From Bacteroidales bacterium (GTDB lineage Bacteria > Bacteroidota > Bacteroidia > Bacteroidales > UBA4417): DNA of 64,000 nucleotides. Under the pieces are notes generated by a model that searched no databases, was not told the origin of the DNA, and saw only the letters and a list, made by a program, of their open reading frames with translations. Below, in pieces: positions 28,350 to 36,480 of this stretch. The position numbers were made by a program, and so were the translations under genes. The number at the start of each line of letters is the position of its first letter. The stretch's first letter is position 1. The DNA lies in assembly GCA_016707785.1 (NCBI GenBank), contig JADJGZ010000005.1, positions 186,001 to 250,000 of the forward strand, read 5' to 3'.

Positions 28350-29153
28350 TTAAGCATTATTACGATGGTCATTAACCAGGGCATTTAGCTTTGTCAGATA
28401 CCTGATTTTATTTTGAAATAGATTGGATTTGAGTTTTGGTTCAAGCAAAGCTCTCCCGATACAGTATTTACTAACGCTTGAACCGTGAATCCTCAGTTTT
28501 TTCATGACTTTTTCAAACCCGGGTTCTGTAGCCATCCTGTCGAATTTGACTTCTATGATCGCAACTGAAGGAAGCTGAATGGTACTATGATCATTTTTGA
28601 ATTCCAGTCCCACATCAATGGTAATCCTCTCTTTTCTCGGAATACTTACTAAGGTAATTCTCTGGAATGTATTGATCAACTTCATTTCCAGTCCATCAAG
28701 CTTATAAGGTGTGGCAGCTTCGATGAATACCTGTTCAAAATTTGAATCCAGATTTGCTCCCTGGAGTTCAACCCGCTTTTTCTGGACACGTCCACTATTG
28801 GTTCGTCTTTTTACTTCCAGGAACTGTTCACCCGATATCACATACTCGCGTCGCCTGACTTTAAAACGAGATTGCTTGCCGTTATGATGAGCAAGATACA
28901 TGGCATTGTCACTGGTATCAAAATATTCAGTATTGTATTCCAGGATGCGTTCATCATTGATTTCAAGCACTTTGTAATCAGAAATAACTTCTTTCAGAAC
29001 AGAAGAGATTCTATTGAAATGCAACACAAATTTCTTTTCCGAGCGATTCAATAGTTTCACAGAATCCATATCTGTAAGGCTTATAGGATCAAAGCCAGAC
29101 AGTAAATTCCTTATATCGTTCAGCGAGTTCAATTCAAGTATACTATTTAACAA
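28350..29153 (-). CDS. VTC-domain (polyphosphate polymerase-like) protein
   Basis: 267 residues. The VTC triphosphate-tunnel fold is suggested by NRSEKKFVLHF (strand with EKK near ~42), NTEYFDTSD, a basic strand SRFKVRRREYV, FLEVKRR and a late IIEVKF, giving the inward-facing Arg/Lys/Glu pattern of the family (PF09359). In yeast the domain makes polyphosphate from ATP; bacterial homologues are mostly uncharacterised. It overlaps the upstream lipoprotein gene by 11 bases, so the two are coupled. Confidence 0.8.
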   Translation of the reverse strand: MLNSILELNSLNDIRNLLSGFDPISLTDMDSVKLLNRSEKKFVLHFNRISSVLKEVISDYKVLEINDERILEYNTEYFDTSDNAMYLAHHNGKQSRFKVRRREYVISGEQFLEVKRRTNSGRVQKKRVELQGANLDSNFEQVFIEAATPYKLDGLEMKLINTFQRITLVSIPRKERITIDVGLEFKNDHSTIQLPSVAIIEVKFDRMATEPGFEKVMKKLRIHGSSVSKYCIGRALLEPKLKSNLFQNKIRYLTKLNALVNDHRNNA

Positions 29154-29538
29154 TTACAAGATCATCAATTACCAGGTCCTGCTTATTCTCTGTAATTTCA
29201 ACTTCCCTGATAACCGGGAATGTTCCTCCGGGCACCAGGCCGGTGGTATCTTCAGAATAAGCGTATATCCTGTACTTCCCCTTTCTCAGGTGATCAAATT
29301 TATAAGTGCCGTCATAATTAGTTTCGAAGGCATTGCCATAAACTACCTCATCTCCATAAATGATAAAAACATCCTCTTTTTGACCATAATAAGTAGCATT
29401 TATTTCTGAATACTCACTATTATAATCTAGTACCCATACCTTACCGGTGATACTGGAGGTACCTCCTTCTCCTGCTTCCTTTTCACAGCCAGAGAGTAGT
29501 AAAATTGAGATGATTATTGTTATTGAAAAACGCATCAT
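29143..29538 (-). CDS. Lipoprotein with one beta-sandwich (CarboxypepD-reg/SdrB-like) domain
   Basis: 131 residues from the ATG at 29538; the signal peptide MMRFSITIIISILLLSGCEK ends in lipobox LSGC. After a short Gly-rich linker, SITGKVWVLDYN ... NYDGTYKFDHLRKGKYRIYAYSED is a single prealbumin-like beta-sandwich of the carboxypeptidase-regulatory type. Expected location is the inner leaflet of the outer membrane or the cell surface. It is first in a two-gene operon with the VTC-domain protein; a functional link is inferred only from overlap. Confidence 0.75.
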   Translation of the reverse strand: MMRFSITIIISILLLSGCEKEAGEGGTSSITGKVWVLDYNSEYSEINATYYGQKEDVFIIYGDEVVYGNAFETNYDGTYKFDHLRKGKYRIYAYSEDTTGLVPGGTFPVIREVEITENKQDLVIDDLVIVK

Positions 29539-29759
29539 TTTTATTCCTGCTAAAGTAACGTTCATATATCTGTTTCATTGCAACAAACGATCTTCCAGTC
29601 CTTGAAAACCGATGCTAATCTAAACAATAAATCATTTGTGGAAATAAATCCTTAGCTATTATTAATCACACTACCTATCAACAAGTAATAGTCATTTCTA
29701 TGTTTTTTCTGATTAACATCTAACCTGGAGTTCACTATCATGTGTATCAACAAACCGCT

Positions 29760-29767
29760 TATATTTG
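29760..29767 (+). promoter_or_regulatory. -7 promoter box upstream of the pyrophosphatase gene
   Basis: TATATTTG fits TAnnTTTG, 19 bases before the ATG. No -33 TTG at standard spacing. Confidence 0.5.
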
Positions 29768-29786
29768 CAGGTAAATTGTATATGCT

Positions 29787-30458
29787 ATGGCCAATAAAAT
29801 AATGGACCCCATTGGTAAACTGATGGGATTACGGTATAAATCGCATCCCTGGCATGGGGTCGAAGTAGGTGATATGGCTCCGGAATGCATCACTACATTC
29901 ATTGAAATGGTATCAACGGATACAGTAAAATATGAAGTTGATAAAATTAGCGGATACCTGAAACTTGACCGTCCACAGAAATATTCGAATGTAGTTCCTG
30001 CTATGTACGGTTTCATTCCTCAAACATTCAGCGGGAAAAAAGTGGCAGAATTTTGCATGGAAAAAAGTGGCAGAACAGATATCAAAGGTGATGGAGACCC
30101 TGTTGATGTATGCGTATTAACTGAAAAAGTGATCTCCCATGGGGATATTCTTGTACAAGCAATTCCTATCGGGGGATTCAGAATGATCGATGGAAATGAA
30201 TCCGACGACAAGATCATTTGTGTGCTTAGGAATGATGCTGTTTATGGTGATTATAAAGATATTTCAGATTGTCCTGAAATGGTAGTGGATCGTTTAAGAC
30301 ATTACTTCCTGACATACAAGGACTTGCCAGGCCTGGATCTGCATGTTGAAATAACACACATCTTTGGTCGTGATGAGGCTCATGAAATTATCAGGCGTTC
30401 CATGGATGACTATCGGCAACGCTTTGAAAATCTTGAACTTATGCTAAGGGAGGTGTAG
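29787..30458 (+). CDS. ppa: Inorganic pyrophosphatase, family I
   Basis: 223 residues. Active-site elements are visible: EVDKISGYLKLDRP (E/K/R of the PPi site), YGFIPQT, the metal-binding GDGDPVDVCVL (~110-120), and KIICVLRNDAVYGDYKDI. It hydrolyses pyrophosphate in the cytoplasm and pulls biosynthetic reactions forward. It has its own TAnnTTTG box and is followed after 5 bases by a CoA-binding-protein gene, probably co-transcribed. Confidence 0.95.
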   Translation: MANKIMDPIGKLMGLRYKSHPWHGVEVGDMAPECITTFIEMVSTDTVKYEVDKISGYLKLDRPQKYSNVVPAMYGFIPQTFSGKKVAEFCMEKSGRTDIKGDGDPVDVCVLTEKVISHGDILVQAIPIGGFRMIDGNESDDKIICVLRNDAVYGDYKDISDCPEMVVDRLRHYFLTYKDLPGLDLHVEITHIFGRDEAHEIIRRSMDDYRQRFENLELMLREV

Positions 30459-30463
30459 CTGGA

Positions 30464-30868
30464 ATGAGTACTTCAATTCAAAGCGATACTCAGAATTCAC
30501 CAAATCCCAAAAATGTCCTATTACTTGGGGCCAGCCTTGATCCTTCCAGGTATTCTTATATGTGCCTCAGTGACCTGGCAATGCAGAAAATTCCTGTAAT
30601 TGCAGTTGGCTTAAAAGAAGGGAATGTATCAGGAATTCAGATTGTAAAGTCTGTTCCTGATGGACAAGCAATCCACACGGTTACACTTTATCTTGGTGCC
30701 AGGAACCAGGAACCCTATTTTGAGTACATCCTGAATCTCAAGCCAGTCAGAGTGATTTTTAATCCCGGAACAGAAAATCCCGGTTTTGAAAAAAAGCTGG
30801 AAGAAGCAGGTATTGAAGTACTAGCCGCCTGTTCAATCATGATGTTACATGCTGGAATTTTCTTCTAG
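30464..30868 (+). CDS. CoA-binding-domain protein
   Basis: 134 residues, a single Rossmann domain of the CoA_binding_2 type: NVLLLGASLDPSRYSY (Gly-rich loop with SxxPxRYS pattern, ~17-32), IPVIAVG, and a C-terminal CSIMMLHAGIFF. Related proteins (YccU family) bind CoA but have no established reaction. It lies 5 bases after the pyrophosphatase gene. Confidence 0.8.
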   Translation: MSTSIQSDTQNSPNPKNVLLLGASLDPSRYSYMCLSDLAMQKIPVIAVGLKEGNVSGIQIVKSVPDGQAIHTVTLYLGARNQEPYFEYILNLKPVRVIFNPGTENPGFEKKLEEAGIEVLAACSIMMLHAGIFF

Positions 30869-31001
30869 AAAAGAGATAACTAACAATGGATTAGCCCTTT
30901 GAAAGTGGAAATTTCAGGACCAATTAAGGAAATTGTACTTCAATGACTCAATCTTCATTATAATACACAAGAATTTCACCCATAGTCCGTTTATATAGCA
31001 T

Positions 31002-31030
31002 GCTTGCTATTTTTAATTAATTTAGCAAGC
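31002..31030. other. Intergenic hairpin
   Basis: GCTTGCTA / TAGCAAGC form an 8-bp stem with a 13-base AT-rich loop, flanked on both sides by GCATGC. There is no T tract. It may end the pyrophosphatase operon or be a binding site upstream of the 31-kb gene. Confidence 0.3.
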
Positions 31031-31073
31031 TCTATCGCATGCCTGAATAAAAATCCTGAACCTGAATTATCAT

Positions 31074-32351
31074 ATGCATTTTAGGAATCTCATCCTCTTA
31101 TTTGTTTTACTGCTGATGTTGAATCCAGTGAAAAGTCTGGCCCAGATTTTTTATGTGGAGACAAGCATAGATACCAGTTTATTCTGCCCCGGCACATCCC
31201 AGGCAATGCCAATTCAGGTGAAAAATATGGTAGGGGTGGATTCCTTCAACCTGGTACTCAATTTTAATCCGGCTGTCCTCAGTTATGAATCTTATTATCT
31301 CCTTCATCAGGATCTTACCGGCGGGAGTTTTCAGGTTACTGAACTAAATGGCAAGGTTTCGATAAATTGGCACAGGCCGACTGAAACAAGTTTATTTCAG
31401 GATACTATGGTAATGCTTGTTTTTAAAGGAATCACAGGATCTACTTCATTAATTTGGGATACCATTACACCGGGAAATTGCATCTACCATAGTATTGGCG
31501 ATTCATTAATCTCTGATATTTACCATAATGGTTTAGCCTTTGTAAACCCTCCTATTCAACTGGCAATCCAGGAAATTGATCCAACCTGTATCGGGAAATG
31601 TGATGCCAACTACCTGGCACAAGCCACAGGCGGAACACCTCCTTACCTGTATCTTTGGAATAATCAACCCGGAAGATTTGATTCTATCCAGACTAATCTA
31701 TGTGATGGGCCTAATAGTTTAAGGATTATTGATAGCAAAGGATGTGAACTTGACAGCCTTTATTCGATTGAGGGCTTGCCTGGTCCGAAGGTTGATTTGA
31801 AAATTGAATGCGAAGGAGATACTACAACGGTCCTGTTCAGGGAAAATCCAATTCTCACCTTTAGTTTTGAAGAAATAAGCCCTACTCATGTCATCGAACC
31901 ACCATTATGGGAATTTGGTGATGGGGATACAGCCCGTTCCTTCAATCCTACCCACCTTTACGATCTGGCCAATTCAAACCTGGATGGTTTCTATCAGCTT
32001 AAACTGCACATCACTAATCAGAATGGATGTGATACACTGATTATTCAACGCATTCCAATCAAAGATCAAAAATTGAAGATATCCAACCTGATTGTTCCCA
32101 ATGGTTCACCGGAAAACAGGGTATTCACAATATTTGATGAAAGCGGGAATCCCCTGGATCATGAGTATATGCGTTTCGAGGTCTATATCTTTGACCGCTG
32201 GGGGCGCCGTTTATTCTCCACTTCTGACTACAAAAATGACTGGTCACCGGCAGGAGCTCCGGATGGGGTTTACTTCTATGTTGTAAAGACAATAGGCTAT
32301 TTCAATACAGATAAACATAAAGGATCCGTCACAATAATGGGCGGTAATTAA
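31074..32351 (+). CDS. Cohesin-like domain surface protein with gliding-motility-type C-terminus
   Basis: 425 residues. Signal peptide ending SLAQ (~24). Residues ~35-155 look like a cohesin fold (MPIQVKNMVGVDSFNLVLNF, then NPAVLSYESY). A SprB-repeat-like segment follows (CIGKCDANYLAQATGGTPPYLYLWN, ~175-200), then a PKD-like domain (LWEFGDGDTARSFNPTHLY). The end is the CHU_C/gliding-motility-associated domain (YIFDRWGRRLFSTSDY ... DGVYFYVVK), a type B T9SS sorting signal. It is secreted to the cell surface. It faces the TM1266-like genes tail-to-tail. Confidence 0.8.
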   Translation: MHFRNLILLFVLLLMLNPVKSLAQIFYVETSIDTSLFCPGTSQAMPIQVKNMVGVDSFNLVLNFNPAVLSYESYYLLHQDLTGGSFQVTELNGKVSINWHRPTETSLFQDTMVMLVFKGITGSTSLIWDTITPGNCIYHSIGDSLISDIYHNGLAFVNPPIQLAIQEIDPTCIGKCDANYLAQATGGTPPYLYLWNNQPGRFDSIQTNLCDGPNSLRIIDSKGCELDSLYSIEGLPGPKVDLKIECEGDTTTVLFRENPILTFSFEEISPTHVIEPPLWEFGDGDTARSFNPTHLYDLANSNLDGFYQLKLHITNQNGCDTLIIQRIPIKDQKLKISNLIVPNGSPENRVFTIFDESGNPLDHEYMRFEVYIFDRWGRRLFSTSDYKNDWSPAGAPDGVYFYVVKTIGYFNTDKHKGSVTIMGGN

Positions 32352-32378
32352 ACTGTACTGCAATAAAAGTCGTAGAGA

Positions 32379-32636
32379 TTATTTCCGGAATGTCATTTTC
32401 TGAACATCCAGTTGATCAATAGAGAGTAGTTCATTCTCGAGTCGCAGGCATTCGTCCTGGCTTCCAACCAGTTCAAGAATAATTAATCCTGTATTTACAG
32501 CATAAATGTCTTCCAGGCTATGAAGACCCAGCCTGGTCCTGATCGAACAACCATATTTGGTTAAAATAGGTTGGATGAGGGCTGCATCTTTCACCCGATC
32601 GTTCACATAAACCCCAAGGATTCGGACTTCTTTCAT
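32379..32636 (-). CDS. TM1266-type iron-only hydrogenase system putative regulator (copy 2)
   Basis: 85 residues, an ACT/NikR-C-like ferredoxin fold: VRILGVYVNDRVKDAALIQ, YGCSIRTRLGLHSLED, LIILELVG and a final beta strand. It matches the family associated with [FeFe]-hydrogenase loci (named after T. maritima TM1266), whose role is unknown. It lies 10 bases after a paralogue of 87 residues and downstream of hydG, so the three are one operon. There is no DNA-binding domain, so if it regulates, it probably binds a ligand or partner protein. Confidence 0.8.
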   Translation of the reverse strand: MKEVRILGVYVNDRVKDAALIQPILTKYGCSIRTRLGLHSLEDIYAVNTGLIILELVGSQDECLRLENELLSIDQLDVQKMTFRK

Positions 32637-32646
32637 GGCGAGGATG

Positions 32647-32910
32647 TTAGTATTTGAATGACATTACCTGAATTTCAATTCCTTCAATTTTCCTGAGTTC
32701 GGTTTCAAACTCTTCCCACTCAACTAATGGTCCTGTTAAATGTAAAAGTATGATCCCAACTCTACTGCATACATTATCATTTACTTCATGAAAACCCAGT
32801 CTTGAGCGAATCAAAGGGGCATATTTGCTTAATAATCCCTGGGTTCTCCCCGCTTCCTTGATCCTGTCGGTGATCAATAATCCTAATACTCGGGTCTCAT
32901 TCATATTCAA
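32647..32910 (-). CDS. TM1266-type iron-only hydrogenase system putative regulator (copy 1)
   Basis: 87 residues with the same layout as its neighbour: VLGLLITDRIKEAGRTQ, PLIRSRLGFHEVND, IILLHLTG and ISVMSF-like end (IEIQVMSFKY). Roughly 40 percent of aligned positions look shared with copy 2 by eye. It starts 61 bases after hydG. Two different copies suggest a heterodimer or separate ligands. Confidence 0.8.
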   Translation of the reverse strand: MNMNETRVLGLLITDRIKEAGRTQGLLSKYAPLIRSRLGFHEVNDNVCSRVGIILLHLTGPLVEWEEFETELRKIEGIEIQVMSFKY

Positions 32911-32971
32911 TGTATTGGCAAGTTAATCAAAATAAGAAACATTGGTATGGCTAATCCTAAACGACAAAAGC

Positions 32972-34408
32972 CTAAAAATACAAATCTCTCTCCCCGGCTA
33001 TGATCCGACTGATTCGATTTCTGATTTCAGGAACATTGGAACGTTCCTGGGCTTTTTCGAGGTCCAGAAGATTTTTTTCGATGACTTCATACCCTTTGAT
33101 CCTGGTTTCCCGTGGGGCATAATCTTCAAGATATTCAGTCAGGGTAAGAATGGCATTGGGAGAACAATATCTTTTAATAAATCCTGGAACTGAGAATTCC
33201 ATGAAATGCTCCCCGGTCCTGCCCAAACGATAACATGCCGTACAAAATGAAGGCAGGTAACCATCAACCAGCAGTTCATCAATAATTTCGTTCAATGACC
33301 TTGAATCATTCACATGGAACTGCTCTTTGTTCAGATCCTGCAATTCATTTAAACTATCTGAATAGCTACCTATCTCTAATTTCGTTCCACCATCTATCTG
33401 GGAAACACCAAAGCGCATCACTTCATGTCGCACTGCTGGATTTTCCCTGGCAGTAAGAATAAGTCCGGTATAAGGGACAGCCAATCTCAATATGGCTACC
33501 AACTTAGTAAAATCTTCATCTGAGACCCTGTACTTACCATCAAAATTAAGGGCTGATGCTTCCTGTATCCTTGGGAAGGAGATGGTATGAGGACCAACAT
33601 TATAGCAGGCTTCAAGATGATTGGTATGCCTGATTAATCCCATCACTTCAAATCGCCAGTCATACAATCCAAACAGTGCTCCAATACCAACATCATCAAT
33701 ACCGGCTTCCTGGGCCCGGTCGAGGGAAGTAAGCCGATATTCAAAGTTTCTTTTCTGACCTCCTAAATGATAGGTTTTATAAATCTCCGGGTGATACGTT
33801 TCCTGGAAAATTTGATATGTGCCTATATCAGCATCTTTCACGATCCGGAATCCTTCAATATCAAGTGGTGCAGCATTGATATTAATTCTCCTGATTTCAC
33901 CCTGGCCTTTCTTCACTCCATAAACAACCCTGGCTGTATGTGCAATAAATTCGGCATTATACTCCGGATGTTCACCATAAACCAGTATAAGTCTCTTCTG
34001 ACCATTATCCTCAAGAGCTTCTACTTCCTTAACCAGGGCAGCATCATCAAGTGTCTGCCTGATGGCATCTTTATTTGACACTTTGAAGCCACAGTAACTG
34101 CAATTGTTTGTGCATTTATTTCCAATGTATAAGGGCGCAAAGAGTACAATCCTGTTTCCATAAACCAGTTCTTTTAATCTCCTTGCTCCTTCTTTAATTT
34201 CTTCGATCAAAGCAGGATCATCAGCATTAATCAGAATGGCAGTTTCACGAAGGGTGAGGCGTTCTTTGGCCAATGACCTGGCAATCACTTCCCTTACCTG
34301 TTCTGCAGTAGATGTAGTAGTTTGAAGGATTTCCCAAATCTCATCTGCATCAATGAATGGTTTCATTCGTTGATCGGGAATCCGGCAAATCTCAGGCTTA
34401 AATTTCAT
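32972..34408 (-). CDS. hydG: [FeFe]-hydrogenase maturase HydG (radical SAM tyrosine lyase)
   Basis: 478 residues. Radical-SAM motif CX3CX2C at Cys99, Cys103 and Cys106 (CTNNCSYCGF), preceded by LFAPLYIGNKC. The C-terminal auxiliary-cluster motif CX2CX22C is exact (FCTACYRLGRTGEHFMEF ... KRYC), which separates HydG from ThiH. It cleaves tyrosine to supply CO and cyanide to the H-cluster. hydE and hydF are not in the window. It heads an operon with the two TM1266-type genes; a TAnnTTTG box and a Rex-like site lie upstream. Confidence 0.95.
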   Translation of the reverse strand: MKFKPEICRIPDQRMKPFIDADEIWEILQTTTSTAEQVREVIARSLAKERLTLRETAILINADDPALIEEIKEGARRLKELVYGNRIVLFAPLYIGNKCTNNCSYCGFKVSNKDAIRQTLDDAALVKEVEALEDNGQKRLILVYGEHPEYNAEFIAHTARVVYGVKKGQGEIRRININAAPLDIEGFRIVKDADIGTYQIFQETYHPEIYKTYHLGGQKRNFEYRLTSLDRAQEAGIDDVGIGALFGLYDWRFEVMGLIRHTNHLEACYNVGPHTISFPRIQEASALNFDGKYRVSDEDFTKLVAILRLAVPYTGLILTARENPAVRHEVMRFGVSQIDGGTKLEIGSYSDSLNELQDLNKEQFHVNDSRSLNEIIDELLVDGYLPSFCTACYRLGRTGEHFMEFSVPGFIKRYCSPNAILTLTEYLEDYAPRETRIKGYEVIEKNLLDLEKAQERSNVPEIRNRISRIIAGERDLYF

Positions 34409-34437
34409 GTTAATCCGACTTAGTCACTATTATGAAA

Positions 34438-34503
34438 CAAAATTAAATATATTTCATCGAATTAAAGCATTTCAATACCTAATCTTTGTGAATTTATTAA
34501 CAG
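34438..34503 (-). promoter_or_regulatory. hydG promoter and Rex-like operator
   Basis: On the minus strand TAATTTTG (34445-34438) is the -7 box, 30 bases before hydG. The 18-bp TTGTGAATTTATTAACAG (34486-34503, plus strand) fits the Rex operator pattern TTGTgAA-N4-TTaACAA at nearly all positions and closely resembles the site at 45060-45077 next to hydC. Confidence 0.6.
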
Positions 34504-34691
34504 TGCCTAGAGTGAGCTAGAGTGCCTAGAGTGAGCTAGAGTGAGCTAGAGTGAACTAAAGTGAGCTAGGGGGGGAGCTAAAGTGCAGTTGAGTTTGCTA
34601 GTGTGAGGTTAGAAAAAATCTGATAACTCATTCTAAGCAATTCGCTACTTCAGAGAATTTCTAAATTTCTAAATTTCTAAATTTCTAAATT
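34501..34691. repeat. Inverted copy of the 10-bp repeat array, plus an 8-bp array
   Basis: 34501-34570 is a 10-base tandem array of GAGTGAGCTA with variants (GTGCCTAGA), the reverse complement of the array at 8635-8781, and includes a run of seven G at ~34569. 34656-34691 is 4.5 copies of the 8-mer AAATTTCT. The 285-base gap has no gene; it separates hydG from the MBL gene and abuts the Rex-like box. Confidence 0.8.
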
Positions 34692-34693
34692 AT

Positions 34694-35476
34694 CTATACT
34701 TCAATCACAAGCCCGTCATAAGCAAGGTGAACATTTGGAGGAAGCTTACTTTCTACGATTTCATGCCTGCCAAGAAAGTGACTGATATGTGTAAGATAGG
34801 CTCTTTCAGGATTAATTTTTTTTAGAATTTCAAGGGCTTCATTCAGGGAGAAATGTGAAACATGCCTTGAGTTTCGAAGCGCATTCAACACAACAACCTT
34901 TGAACCCATGACCTTTTCAAGCTCTTCGGGGGCAATATAGTTGGCATCAGTGATATAAGAGAAATCTCCTAAACGGTAACCATAAACTACCATCTCCTGG
35001 TGTAGAACCTGTATCGGTATAAACTCTAAACCTCCGGCCTTGAATGGTTCCAGGTCAATTGCATGCATGTTGAGTTGGGGTACACCAAAATACCTTCCAG
35101 GTGCAAAAATGTAAGGAAACTGCTCCTTAACAGCTGCAAGGGTTAGTGCTGAGCCATAAACATCAATCGATTTATTCAGAATATAATTATAGGCACGAAT
35201 ATCATCCAATCCGGCAATATGATCGCGATGGGCATGGGTAAACAACACTGCATCCAGGTTATCCACCTTGTGTCTAAGCATCTGAATTCTGAAGTCAGGG
35301 CCACAATCAATCACAATATTTGAATCGGCAATCGAAATAAGAGCAGAAGTCCGAAACCTCTTGTCTTTAACATCAAGACTTTGGCAAACCTCACAATTAC
35401 AGGCAATTACAGGCACACCGGTTGAAGTTCCGGTTCCCAGGAATGTAATCTTCAGTTTTTGAGGTTTCTTCTGCAT
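34694..35476 (-). CDS. MBL-fold metallo-hydrolase (PhnP/lipB-linked type)
   Basis: 260 residues. The dimetal motif THAHRDHIAGLDD (HxHxDH, ~79-91) is intact, with earlier GTGTSTGVPVIACNCEVC, whose Cys pair is typical of PhnP-type phosphodiesterases, and a late LTHISHFLGRHE. Likely a Zn- or Mn-dependent phosphodiesterase or related hydrolase. Its start is 7 bases from the ribF stop, placing it last in the long hydrogenase-rex-ribF operon. Confidence 0.85.
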   Translation of the reverse strand: MQKKPQKLKITFLGTGTSTGVPVIACNCEVCQSLDVKDKRFRTSALISIADSNIVIDCGPDFRIQMLRHKVDNLDAVLFTHAHRDHIAGLDDIRAYNYILNKSIDVYGSALTLAAVKEQFPYIFAPGRYFGVPQLNMHAIDLEPFKAGGLEFIPIQVLHQEMVVYGYRLGDFSYITDANYIAPEELEKVMGSKVVVLNALRNSRHVSHFSLNEALEILKKINPERAYLTHISHFLGRHEIVESKLPPNVHLAYDGLVIEV

Positions 35477-35483
35477 ACTTTGA

Positions 35484-36425
35484 TTAATAAATCATATCAT
35501 CCACCATCGTTTGATCTTTTTTTAGCTGTACTTTGAGTTCTTCCAAAGAAGCAAAGGGTAACTCATCCCTGATTCGCTTTGAAAATGACACAATTGCATC
35601 CTGGTTTACTGGAATTGATTGATCGGTAAATGGATAAAATTCTATTTTCATCTCATCAGCGGAACGCTCATTCCCATATCTGCTATTTTTAATATTCAGT
35701 ATGCCCTTACATGAATGACCCCGTACTTCAATTTTTACAGCATAAACACCATCAGGCGGAACCAGCTTACATTCTTCCTCAATCGCTATTTGAAAGGTTT
35801 GAATCTGCAGTTCTTTCAACTCCTGACTCCCAGGCAATAAATTCCCCATCAGAAAATAATGATGGTCGAGATAAGCATTAGCCCGTTGTATTTTGCCTTC
35901 CTGTAAAGCTTTCCTGATAAGTGTCGAACTAACGGTCTCATTATGAATATCCTGCTCAGGAATCTCTTCCACTTCAAAACCATAGTATTTCCCTAATTCA
36001 TCAAGAAATTCAAAATTTCCTTCCCGGTTGAAACCGAACTGATGGTTAAAACCAATAACTATTTTCTTGGCGTTTAGCTTATTAACAAGGATATTCCTGA
36101 TAAAATCGATAGAAGTAGTTTTAGAGAATTCAGCAGTAAAGGTCAAAATGACTAGATTTTGTAATCCTGCTTTCCGCAATAGCTCTACTTTCTCCCTTTG
36201 TGAATTGATCAGGTATAAATCCTTTCCTGCAGTTTCAGGATAGAGGACTTTCCTGGGATGCGGGTGGAATGTAATCAGGACACTTTCACCTTGTATCTCC
36301 CTTGCCAATCGGTTAATCCGACCAATGATAGCCTTATGTCCCACATGGACACCATCAAAAGAACCTGTAGTAACCACAGGATTTGGAATGGAAATGAGTT
36401 CGCCAAGATCATGAAAAACCTTCAT
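35484..36425 (-). CDS. ribF: Bifunctional riboflavin kinase/FAD synthetase
   Basis: 313 residues. N-terminal FMN adenylyltransferase: TTGSFDGVHVGHKAII (HxGH), FHPHPRKVL, IGFNHQFGFNREG, and SSTLIRKALQEG. C-terminal riboflavin kinase: LLPGSQELKELQ in place of the usual G-x-G/P-T-N loop, then GVYAVKIEV and a terminal FRDELPFASLEEL-like helix. The PTAN-type motif of the kinase half is weak, so kinase activity deserves checking. Makes FMN and FAD; the adjacent hydB needs FMN. 55 bases downstream of rex. Confidence 0.9.
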   Translation of the reverse strand: MKVFHDLGELISIPNPVVTTGSFDGVHVGHKAIIGRINRLAREIQGESVLITFHPHPRKVLYPETAGKDLYLINSQREKVELLRKAGLQNLVILTFTAEFSKTTSIDFIRNILVNKLNAKKIVIGFNHQFGFNREGNFEFLDELGKYYGFEVEEIPEQDIHNETVSSTLIRKALQEGKIQRANAYLDHHYFLMGNLLPGSQELKELQIQTFQIAIEEECKLVPPDGVYAVKIEVRGHSCKGILNIKNSRYGNERSADEMKIEFYPFTDQSIPVNQDAIVSFSKRIRDELPFASLEELKVQLKKDQTMVDDMIY

Positions 36426-36480
36426 TCTGTATTTTTTCTTAGATCATTTTACAGCAAGCTGTAAGCTGATTTACAACCAA

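Noticed and set aside
31002..31030. Strong intrinsic terminator
   Set aside because: The hairpin has no T tract; listed only as a hairpin.
32972..34408. ThiH (thiamine tyrosine lyase) instead of HydG
   Set aside because: An exact CX2CX22C C-terminal cluster motif and neighbouring TM1266-type genes identify HydG.
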